Assembly (NCBI GenBank): GCA_023255235.1
Contig: JALRJA010000445.1
Location: forward strand, 1-6,432
Direction of reading: 5' to 3'
Origin: Flaviramulus sp.
GTDB taxonomy: Bacteria > Bacteroidota > Bacteroidia > Flavobacteriales > Flavobacteriaceae
DNA length: 6,432 bases
Shown here one piece after another: positions 1 through 5,226 of this stretch. Below the pieces are notes generated by a model. The model was not told the DNA's origin. It did not search any database and worked only from the letters and a program-made list of their open reading frames with translations. The position numbers and the translations under genes are program-made. Positions within the stretch are counted from its first letter, which is position 1; the number at the start of each line of letters is the position of its first letter.

Positions 1-717
1 GCATTTAAAGGAAAAGTTCAAAAAATAATAAAAGACGACGAGTTTAAACTATACTTTAAGTTTATCATTATATTCACTATTATAGCTGCTGTAATTATTT
101 ATTTTAGGGCAAATACATCAACATCTACCATAAGTCACCCTATGGTTTTTGGAGAAGCAGAAAGTGCCTTTAGACACGCCCTTTTTCAAGTACTCACCGT
201 TGTAACAACCACCGGTTTTATAACAGCAGATTACACCGTTTGGACACCCTTTTTAACCGTATTCTTTTTTGGGCTTATGTTCTTAGGTGGCTCGGCAGGT
301 AGCACATCTGGTGGTGTAAAAGTAGTACGCCACTTAATACTTATTAAAAATGGCTTTTTAGAGTTTAAACGCACCCTACACCCTAATGCTATTTTGCCCG
401 TTAGGTATAATAAAAAAGCCATTTCTGGAGACATAGTTTTTAACATTTTAGGTTTTTTTATACTCTACATGCTGTCTTTTATTATAGGTGCTTTAGTGTT
501 TTCTATGTTTCAAATAAACTTTGAATCTGCCATTGGTTTAGCCGCATCAACCTTAGGTAATATTGGTCCGGCATTGGGCAATTTTGGACCTGTAAATAAC
601 TATGCAGCACTGCCGCCTTTAGCACAATGGTGGGCTTCTTTTTTAATGCTTATTGGGCGTTTAGAGTTGTTTACAGTACTTATTTTACTAACCCCTTTTT
701 TCTGGAGAAACCGATAG
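1..717 (+). CDS. trkH: TrkH-family potassium uptake protein, C-terminal part (5' end outside window)
   Basis: This is the membrane-embedded, ion-conducting subunit of a Trk/Ktr-type K+ uptake system. It normally works with a cytoplasmic nucleotide-binding TrkA/KtrA subunit, which is not in this window. The frame is open from base 1 to the TAG at 715-717, giving 238 residues, roughly the last half of a usual TrkH. The ATG at 142 is internal, because the codons before it already encode a membrane helix. Numbering from base 1, the third pore-loop filter is TTTGF (residues 69-73). The family motif GGSAGSTSGGVK follows near residues 96-107, and the fourth filter is STLGNIGPALG (183-193). The end carries GRLELFTVLILLTPFFW, typical of TrkH C-termini. 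Hydrophobic segments alternate with these loops as expected. The gene points toward the leftward aminotransferase gene across a 224-base gap. Family assignment is strong; K+ versus Na+/K+ preference cannot be read from the sequence. Confidence 0.95.
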   Translation, partial: AFKGKVQKIIKDDEFKLYFKFIIIFTIIAAVIIYFRANTSTSTISHPMVFGEAESAFRHALFQVLTVVTTTGFITADYTVWTPFLTVFFFGLMFLGGSAGSTSGGVKVVRHLILIKNGFLEFKRTLHPNAILPVRYNKKAISGDIVFNILGFFILYMLSFIIGALVFSMFQINFESAIGLAASTLGNIGPALGNFGPVNNYAALPPLAQWWASFLMLIGRLELFTVLILLTPFFWRNR

Positions 718-728
718 TTTTTCTTTTT

Positions 729-816
729 GGGCATTCCCTAAAGGTCGCGCTATACATTACTAGTTTTGGCTCGCAGAGTAAACTCGCCAAAAGCTAACCA
801 TTTCTATCGCTAATGC
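729..816 (+). repeat. Structured intergenic repeat, flavobacterial GGGCRTT...AAYGC type (imperfect copy)
   Basis: This non-coding element begins 11 bases after the trkH stop. It opens with GGGCATTCCCTAAAGGTCG and closes with CTATCGCTAATGC, so the ends pair (GCATT 731-735 with AATGC 812-816). A mini-hairpin CCT-AA-AGG sits at 737-744. The centre is a longer stem, TAGTTTTGGC (761-770) against GCCAAAAGCTA (786-796), with one bulged base, capped by GAGT/ACTC (776-779/782-785). From memory, many Flavobacteriaceae genomes carry dispersed intergenic copies with the same order: GGGCGTTCCC...GGTCGGGCTAT, a variable hairpin, then TCTATCGCTAACGCC. This copy has A for G in the GCGTT end. The folding is seen directly; the family membership is recollection and the function is unknown. 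Confidence 0.6.
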
Positions 817-876
817 TGTATTTAGCTTAGTTTAAAACCTATCAAAATAGCTTAAACACCCATTATTTTATAGTAC

Positions 877-914
877 AAAAAAACCTATCGGGTTTAAAAA
901 ACACAATAGGTTTT
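877..914 (-). terminator. Rho-independent terminator of the desaturase-aminotransferase unit
   Basis: A perfect 9-bp inverted repeat, AAAACCTAT (880-888) and ATAGGTTTT (906-914), has a 17-base loop. Read leftward, the stem is followed by seven T (complement of A877-883), the classical tail. It lies 28 bases beyond the aminotransferase stop. Read rightward, the tail is only TTTTAATAAATATT, so it could also stop trkH transcripts but less well. A competing small hairpin, AAACC (881-885) with GGTTT (891-895), overlaps the left arm. Confidence 0.75.
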
Positions 915-941
915 AATAAATATTAAAAGGTTTTGTTCAAT

Positions 942-2126
942 TTAAACTAAAACCGCTTTTATACGTTTAATAGCTTCCTTAATTTGTTCTTGAGAAGCCG
1001 CATACGAAATACGAATACAATCTGGGTTTCCAAAGGCTTCACCATCAACGGTAGCAACCAAAGCCTCTTCTAATAAATACATAGAAAAATCAGATGCATT
1101 ATTGATAGTTTTCCCGCGTAAGGTTTTACCAAAGTAATAAGAAATATTAGGAAAAACATAAAAAGCACCATCAGGAGTATTTGTTTTAAAGCCATCAATA
1201 TCACTTAACAAATCTAAAATTAAATCACGTCTAATTTTAAATTCATCAATCATATATTGAACTCTACTAGGCGATTCATTTAAGGCAGTAATTACAGCGC
1301 GTTGTGCAATACAATTGGCACCACTGGTTATTTGACCTTGCATTTTATTACAAGCACGAGCAATTTTTTCAGGTGCACCAATATAGCCAATTCGCCATCC
1401 GGTCATGGCAAATGCTTTCGATACGCCGTTAACAGTAATGGTTCTATCATACATTTCATCAAATTCAGCAATACTTGCATGACCACCAGCATAATTTATA
1501 TGCTCATAGATTTCATCAGAAACCACATAAATATTAGGATATTTTACTAAAACATCTACCAAAGCCTTAAGTTCTGTTCGGTTATACACAGAGCCACTTG
1601 GGTTGCATGGTGAGCTAAACCATAGCATTTTTGTTTTTGGTGTAATAGCCGCTTCAAGCTGTGAGGCAGTCATTTTAAAATCGGTATCAATGGTTGTTTT
1701 TACTTCAACAGGAATTCCATCATTTAGCTTTACAATATCGGCATAGCTCACCCAATAAGGGCAAGGTAAAATAACCTCATCATGTTTATTTATCATAACC
1801 GAAGCAACATTTGCTAGGCATTGTTTAGCTCCTGTAGAAACCACTATTTGTGTAGGCGTGTAAGTTAAGTTATTATCACGCTTAAATTTGGTAATTATAG
1901 CCTCTTTTAAATCGCCATAACCATCAACAGGCGAATAGGAGTTATAATTATCATTAATAGCTTGTATAGCCGCTTGTTTTATAAAATCTGGTGTGTTAAA
2001 ATCGGGTTCACCTAAACTTAACCCAATAATATCTTTTCCTTCACCTCTTAGTTCTCTTGCTTTTGCAGCCATGGCTAAAGTTGCAGACGTAGCCATGTTT
2101 AAAATTCTGTCTGATAATAATTGCAT
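942..2126 (-). CDS. PLP-dependent class I aminotransferase, aspartate aminotransferase type (AspB/AspC-like)
   Basis: This cytoplasmic fold-type I aminotransferase probably interconverts aspartate/2-oxoglutarate and oxaloacetate/glutamate. At 394 residues it is full length for the Thermus/Bacillus-type bacterial AspAT group. Visible landmarks are the N-terminal SLGEPDFNTP (37-46), YSPVDGYGDLKEAI (64-77), STGAKQ (97-102), and PYWVSY with W125 stacking on the cofactor. PCNPSG contains N175, SDEIY contains D204, and SKAFAMTGWRIGY carries the Schiff-base lysine K237 and phosphate-binding R245. R372 in CIRISYA should bind the substrate alpha-carboxylate. In Thermus AspAT the lysine of the GAKQ motif helps recognise acidic substrates; K101 here is consistent with aspartate or prephenate-type use, but this is inference. 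The ATG at 2126 starts 16 bases after the desaturase stop, so the two genes are probably cotranscribed. A terminator follows. The family is certain and the exact substrate is not. Confidence 0.93.
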   Translation of the reverse strand: MQLLSDRILNMATSATLAMAAKARELRGEGKDIIGLSLGEPDFNTPDFIKQAAIQAINDNYNSYSPVDGYGDLKEAIITKFKRDNNLTYTPTQIVVSTGAKQCLANVASVMINKHDEVILPCPYWVSYADIVKLNDGIPVEVKTTIDTDFKMTASQLEAAITPKTKMLWFSSPCNPSGSVYNRTELKALVDVLVKYPNIYVVSDEIYEHINYAGGHASIAEFDEMYDRTITVNGVSKAFAMTGWRIGYIGAPEKIARACNKMQGQITSGANCIAQRAVITALNESPSRVQYMIDEFKIRRDLILDLLSDIDGFKTNTPDGAFYVFPNISYYFGKTLRGKTINNASDFSMYLLEEALVATVDGEAFGNPDCIRISYAASQEQIKEAIKRIKAVLV

Positions 2127-2142
2127 TTATATAGTAATCTGG

Positions 2143-3243
2143 TTAAAGTTGTAAGGCAGGTTTCATGCCCATTTCTCTTAAGTATTTAAAATGTGCGATA
2201 ATAGCCTTACGAGTTGTTTTATATTCATTGTACGGCAAATTAAACTCCTTTGCAGTTTCCTTTACTATTTTTGATATTTTGGTGTAATGAACATGACTAA
2301 TATGGGGAAAGATATGATGTTCTACTTGGTGGTTTAAACCGCCAGTAAACCAGTTAACAATTTTGTTTTTAGTACTAAAATTTATAGTTGTTTTTAATTG
2401 GTGTATTGCCCAGGTGTTTTTCATGGTGCCATCTTTTTCTGGTAGAGGCATTTCGGCTTTTTCCATAACATGTGCTAATTGAAAAACCACACTTAAAATT
2501 AAGCCAGCGGTATAATGCATTATAAAAAAGCCTAATAATATTTTCCACCATGCGATGTCTAGTAATAGCATAGGAATTACAATCCAAATGGCGACATAAA
2601 TAATTTTTGAAATAACTAATTTACTCCAGTTCCAAACTGGGTTTGGAAATTTACCATAAGACAATTTACGTTTCATATAACGGCGCATTTGTTGCCAATC
2701 GGTAGTGATTGCCCAATTTATAGTTAACAGGCCATAAAGCAATACAGAGTAATACTGCTGAAACTTATGATGCCATTTCCATTCAGAGTGTTCGGTAAAT
2801 CGTAAAATACGCCCTGCGTCTAAATCTTCATCATGCCCATGAATATTGGTATAGGTATGATGTAAAACATTATGTTGCACTTTCCAATTATAAACATTTC
2901 CAGCAAGAATATAAATGCTACTTCCCATAAGTCTATTAATCCATTCTTTATTTGAAAAAGAGCCATGGTTTCCGTCATGCATAACATTCATGCCTACTCC
3001 AGCCATGCCAATTCCCATAACCACAGTTAGTAATAATTGTGCCCAACCTGGAATGTTTAATGTGAGTATTAAAAAATAAGGTGTTAAAAACAATGAAAAC
3101 ATAACAATGGTTTTAACCCAAATTTTCCAATTGCCAGTACGTTTTATATTATTATCTTTAAAATAATCGTTAACACGTTTATTAAGTGTTCTAAAAAATT
3201 TTGCTGAGTCTGTTCTTGAAAATGATAAAGCTTGTTTTGTCAT
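2143..3243 (-). CDS. Membrane-bound acyl-lipid/acyl-CoA fatty acid desaturase
   Basis: This integral-membrane di-iron desaturase introduces a double bond into acyl chains, adjusting membrane fluidity or making unsaturated fatty acids. The 366-residue protein has all three histidine clusters in order: HDGNH (H89-H93), HNVLHH (H124, H128, H129) and HQVEHH (H305, H309, H310). The QVEHH form of the third box is typical of the DesA/linoleoyl-CoA and front-end desaturase group (COG3239-like). There is no fused cytochrome b5 domain, so electrons must come from a separate donor. Hydrophobic segments lie near 45-62, 66-88, 163-181 and 211-256, with the His boxes facing the cytoplasm in the family model. 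The ATG at 3243 gives a normal soluble N-terminus (MTKQALSFSR). It is the first gene of the leftward unit; a TATATTTG promoter element and an inverted repeat lie upstream. Regiospecificity cannot be deduced. Confidence 0.93.
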   Translation of the reverse strand: MTKQALSFSRTDSAKFFRTLNKRVNDYFKDNNIKRTGNWKIWVKTIVMFSLFLTPYFLILTLNIPGWAQLLLTVVMGIGMAGVGMNVMHDGNHGSFSNKEWINRLMGSSIYILAGNVYNWKVQHNVLHHTYTNIHGHDEDLDAGRILRFTEHSEWKWHHKFQQYYSVLLYGLLTINWAITTDWQQMRRYMKRKLSYGKFPNPVWNWSKLVISKIIYVAIWIVIPMLLLDIAWWKILLGFFIMHYTAGLILSVVFQLAHVMEKAEMPLPEKDGTMKNTWAIHQLKTTINFSTKNKIVNWFTGGLNHQVEHHIFPHISHVHYTKISKIVKETAKEFNLPYNEYKTTRKAIIAHFKYLREMGMKPALQL

Positions 3244-3259
3244 TGTTTTTGTTTTAAAA

Positions 3260-3285
3260 TGGTATTCAAAAGAGTTTAAATACCA
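3260..3285 (-). promoter_or_regulatory. Inverted repeat in the desaturase 5' leader (possible operator or RNA hairpin)
   Basis: TGGTATT (3260-3266) and AATACCA (3279-3285) form a perfect 7-bp inverted repeat with a 12-base spacer. It lies between the putative -7 element (3295-3302) and the desaturase ATG (3243), so it would overlap or directly follow the transcription start. A further GGTAT half-site is at 3303-3307. In the leftward RNA the hairpin is followed by TTTTAAAACAAAAACAATG. It could be a repressor site or a weak leader hairpin; the role is inference. Confidence 0.35.
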
Positions 3286-3294
3286 AATAAGCTA

Positions 3295-3302
3295 CAAATA
3301 TA
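3295..3302 (-). promoter_or_regulatory. Putative Bacteroidota -7 promoter element for the desaturase gene
   Basis: Read leftward, these bases are TATATTTG, an exact match to the Bacteroidota -7 consensus TAnnTTTG, 51 bases upstream of the desaturase ATG. A TTTG/TTG -33 element at the usual distance is not evident, so the call rests on the -7 box and its position. Confidence 0.45.
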
Positions 3303-3332
3303 GGTATAAACCAATTTAAGTAATAGTGTTTT

Positions 3333-3367
3333 TTTGTAAAATAATGTATTTAAAAAATATATTTTTG
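3333..3367 (+). promoter_or_regulatory. Putative Bacteroidota promoter for rsmG
   Basis: TTTG at 3333-3336 and TATTTTTG at 3360-3367 match the -33 (TTTG) and -7 (TAnnTTTG) elements, separated by 23 bases, at the long end of the accepted spacing. The expected start point, near 3373, would leave a leader of only about a dozen bases before the rsmG ATG at 3385. The region is very AT-rich, so a chance match is possible. Confidence 0.45.
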
Positions 3368-3384
3368 TTCAAAATTTAACAACA

Positions 3385-4014
3385 ATGGAACTCATTTTAA
3401 AGTACTTTCCTAATCTTACTGATATTCAAAAAGACCAGTTTAAAAAATTAGAATCACTTTATCAAGATTGGAATTTGAAAATTAATGTGGTATCTCGCAA
3501 AGATATTGATGAATTATACCTACGTCATGTGTTGCATGCTTTGGGTATAGCTCAAGTAATTAATTTTAAAGATGGAAGCAAAATTATTGATGTAGGTACA
3601 GGTGGTGGTTTTCCAGGTATTCCGTTGGCTATTTTGTTTCCCGAATGCACATTTCATTTGGTTGATAGTATTGCTAAAAAAATAAAAGTTGTTGATGAGG
3701 TGGTTTTAGGTTTGGGCTTAAAAAATGTGAAAACTAGCCATAGTAGAGTAGAAGATATTAATGAGCAGTATCATTTTATTGTTAGCAGAGCTGTTGCTGC
3801 TATGCCAACTTTTGTTCATTGGGTTAAGGGTAAAATTGAAAAACAACAAATTAATGATTTAAAAAATGGTATCCTTTATTTAAAAGGTGGCGATTTAACA
3901 GACGAACTCAAGTCTTATAAAACGGCTACTGTTTATAACTTAAGTGATTATTTTTTAGAAGCCTTTTTTGAAACCAAAAAAGTGGTTTATTTACCCTTAA
4001 AGTATAAAGGGTAA
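3385..4014 (+). CDS. rsmG: 16S rRNA (guanine527-N7)-methyltransferase RsmG (GidB)
   Basis: RsmG is a cytoplasmic methyltransferase that uses S-adenosylmethionine to methylate N7 of G527 in the 530 loop of 16S rRNA. Loss of it in other bacteria gives low-level streptomycin resistance. The 209-residue length fits the family. Visible hallmarks are the N-terminal helical part with WNLKINVVSR (29-38) and the LRHVLHAL segment (47-54, the family RHhxDSL-like motif). The SAM-binding glycine loop is IIDVGTGGGFPGIPLAI (67-83), followed by acidic D94 in HLVDS and the KK pair at 98-99. FIVSRAVA (131-138) and LYLKGG (164-169) are also characteristic. No Shine-Dalgarno is seen before the ATG, as is normal in Bacteroidota. 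It is not next to mnmG or parAB here. The 3' end abuts a convergent TPR gene with no spacer, and its last eight codons form a hairpin. Confidence 0.96.
   Translation: MELILKYFPNLTDIQKDQFKKLESLYQDWNLKINVVSRKDIDELYLRHVLHALGIAQVINFKDGSKIIDVGTGGGFPGIPLAILFPECTFHLVDSIAKKIKVVDEVVLGLGLKNVKTSHSRVEDINEQYHFIVSRAVAAMPTFVHWVKGKIEKQQINDLKNGILYLKGGDLTDELKSYKTATVYNLSDYFLEAFFETKKVVYLPLKYKG
3991..4014. terminator. Hairpin at the rsmG 3' end, candidate terminator between convergent genes
   Basis: TTACCCTT (3991-3998) and AAGGGTAA (4007-4014) form a perfect 8-bp stem with an 8-base loop. The right arm includes the rsmG stop codon. Read rightward, the stem is followed by TTACTTTAATTTTG, a moderately T-rich tail. 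Read leftward, the tail is AATAAACC and then TTTTTT further on, so it is weaker. As the two genes have no spacer, this is the only obvious place for rsmG termination. Confidence 0.5.
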
Positions 4015-4974
4015 TTACTTTAATTTTGTTAATTCGTTTATACTATTATTGAAATAAAAATACTGGTTTTGATACCAATAGGTGTTAATATATTTTTCAA
4101 TACTATTAATGGCATCATTAGGTGAAATAATAGCATTTGCTTTTTCAAAATTGGCAATAGCGTTATTAGTGTCATTAATTTTATTATATGCCATAGCCAA
4201 ACCTAGATAGGCGTCAAAATCTTTGTTATCAAATTCTAAAGCTTTTATAAAATCAGAAATAGCATCAGGAAACTCACCAAGAAATAGATTTGATGCACCT
4301 CTGTAAAAAAATGCATAAGCACTACTTTTGTAGGCTCTTAAAACTTTAGTGAAATCATTTTTTGCTTCCAGGTAATATTTAGTGTCCATAAAAAACACAC
4401 CTCTATTGTAAAAGGTGTCAATACTTGGCTCTAAAAGAATGGCTGTATTATAATCATATATAGCTTTTTGATAGTTTTCTAAAGCCTTATAACTAGCAGC
4501 TCTAATTGTGTAAACATGAGCTAAGTTAGGGTCTGTTTTTAAAATAGTTGTGAAATCTATAATGGCATCTTCATATTCGCCTAAATCAAATTTTACACAT
4601 CCTGAACTGTACAAGGCATCAATAAAGGTGTTATCAAGCATAAATGCTTTCGCAAAATCTTCTTTAGCACCTTTAAAATCTTTTAAACTATATCTAGAAT
4701 TACCTCTGTTATAGTAGGTGTCTGCGTCTGGTTGTTCAACAATTATTTTTGAATAGTCAACTATAGCACCACCAAAATCTCCCATATCGTTTTTTGCCAA
4801 AGCTCTATAAAAATAGGCATCTAAATTGTTGGGTTCAATTTCTATAACATCAGTTAAAAGAGATATTTTTTCTTTTAAATCGGTTGTTCTTAAGGCTTGT
4901 TTAAAAACTTTTTTGGCTTGTGCAAAACTTAGTAATGGGATTATTAAAAGGAGAAGAATAGAGGCTTTTTTCAT
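4015..4974 (-). CDS. Exported tetratricopeptide-repeat (TPR) protein
   Basis: This protein of unknown specific role is built almost entirely of TPR repeats, which form a superhelical scaffold for protein binding. The N-terminus MKKASILLLLIIPLLSFAQA is a signal peptide. Cleavage is likely after A18 or A20, placing the mature protein in the periplasm; there is no lipobox cysteine. From about residue 50 to 286, seven repeats of about 34 residues follow in phase, near 50, 84, 118, 152, 186, 219 and 253. They show the usual pattern (A/G at position 8, Y/F at 11, A at 20, P at 32), for example GEYEDAIIDFTTILKTDPN and ENYQKAIYDYNTAILLEPS. The segment at 21-49 looks like a divergent partial repeat. 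The C-terminal 35 residues are Asn/Tyr-rich and not TPR-like. The gene is monocistronic, convergent with rsmG, and starts at the only ATG that gives a signal peptide. Partners cannot be inferred. Confidence 0.88.
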   Translation of the reverse strand: MKKASILLLLIIPLLSFAQAKKVFKQALRTTDLKEKISLLTDVIEIEPNNLDAYFYRALAKNDMGDFGGAIVDYSKIIVEQPDADTYYNRGNSRYSLKDFKGAKEDFAKAFMLDNTFIDALYSSGCVKFDLGEYEDAIIDFTTILKTDPNLAHVYTIRAASYKALENYQKAIYDYNTAILLEPSIDTFYNRGVFFMDTKYYLEAKNDFTKVLRAYKSSAYAFFYRGASNLFLGEFPDAISDFIKALEFDNKDFDAYLGLAMAYNKINDTNNAIANFEKANAIISPNDAINSIEKYINTYWYQNQYFYFNNSINELTKLK

Positions 4975-5144
4975 AACAAAAAATCAAACAATAAAGATAC
5001 TATTTTTTATGTAAAAATAAAATTCAAAAATGCAACGGTAAAATGTTAAAAGGATATTGGTTAGTTGTATGTAAAATAGGTTTTATAGTAAAGATGATAT
5101 TAGTAAGAAATTTATAAAATCGACTTATGTTGTAAACTTACAAG

Positions 5145-5196
5145 CCTAAGTATAAAACAAAACCCCTTATGCTCAAGTAAGAGATAAGAGGTTTTG
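5145..5196 (-). terminator. Rho-independent terminator of the hydrolase lipoprotein gene
   Basis: CAAAACCCCTTAT (5158-5170) faces ATAAGAGGTTTTG (5184-5196). In the leftward transcript the one mismatch becomes a G-U pair, so the 13-bp stem is continuous. The loop can close further through CTC (5172-5174) and GAG (5181-5183). Read leftward, the stem is followed by TTTTATACTT. It lies about 30 bases after the hydrolase stop codon. Confidence 0.8.
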
Positions 5197-5200
5197 CAAG

Positions 5201-5214
5201 CTGTTTTAAAACAG
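5201..5214. repeat. Perfect 14-base palindrome downstream of the hydrolase gene
   Basis: CTGTTTTAAAACAG is a perfect palindrome with no spacer, lying between the hydrolase stop (5227) and its terminator stem. Rightward it is followed by TTTTATTTGTTTTT, so it could also act as a weak rightward stop. It may equally be chance in AT-rich DNA or a protein-binding site; no function is evident. Confidence 0.4.
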
Positions 5215-5226
5215 TTTTATTTGTTT

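Noticed and set aside
231..446. Open frame of 71 codons on - inside trkH
   Set aside because: It lies wholly within the TrkH pore-loop region, which is clearly coding on +. Its translation has no recognisable domain.
823..889. Direct repeats TAGCTTA (823-829, 848-854) and AAAACCTATC (834-843, 880-889)
   Set aside because: Short words in AT-rich spacer DNA; too short and irregular to call an attachment site, operator or array.
1302..1550. Open frame of 82 codons on + inside the aminotransferase gene
   Set aside because: It is antisense to the PLP-lysine and Asp motif region of a convincing gene and encodes nothing recognisable.
2375..2587. Open frame of 70 codons on - overlapping the desaturase in another frame
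   Set aside because: The desaturase frame here carries conserved membrane and histidine-box sequence; the alternative frame is a shadow.
4985..4993. Possible promoter for the TPR gene: leftward TATTGTTTG
   Set aside because: It has one base too many between TA and TTTG for the TAnnTTTG consensus, is only about 10 bases from the ATG, and lacks a -33 element at a proper distance.
4826..5014. Open frame of 62 codons on + across the start of the TPR gene
   Set aside because: It is mostly antisense to the TPR signal peptide region, with no family features or promoter.
5130..5143. TTGTAA-AC-TTACAA inverted repeat
   Set aside because: Six-base AT-rich arms are expected by chance, and it sits between a terminator and the far upstream region of the TPR gene with no T tail or promoter context.
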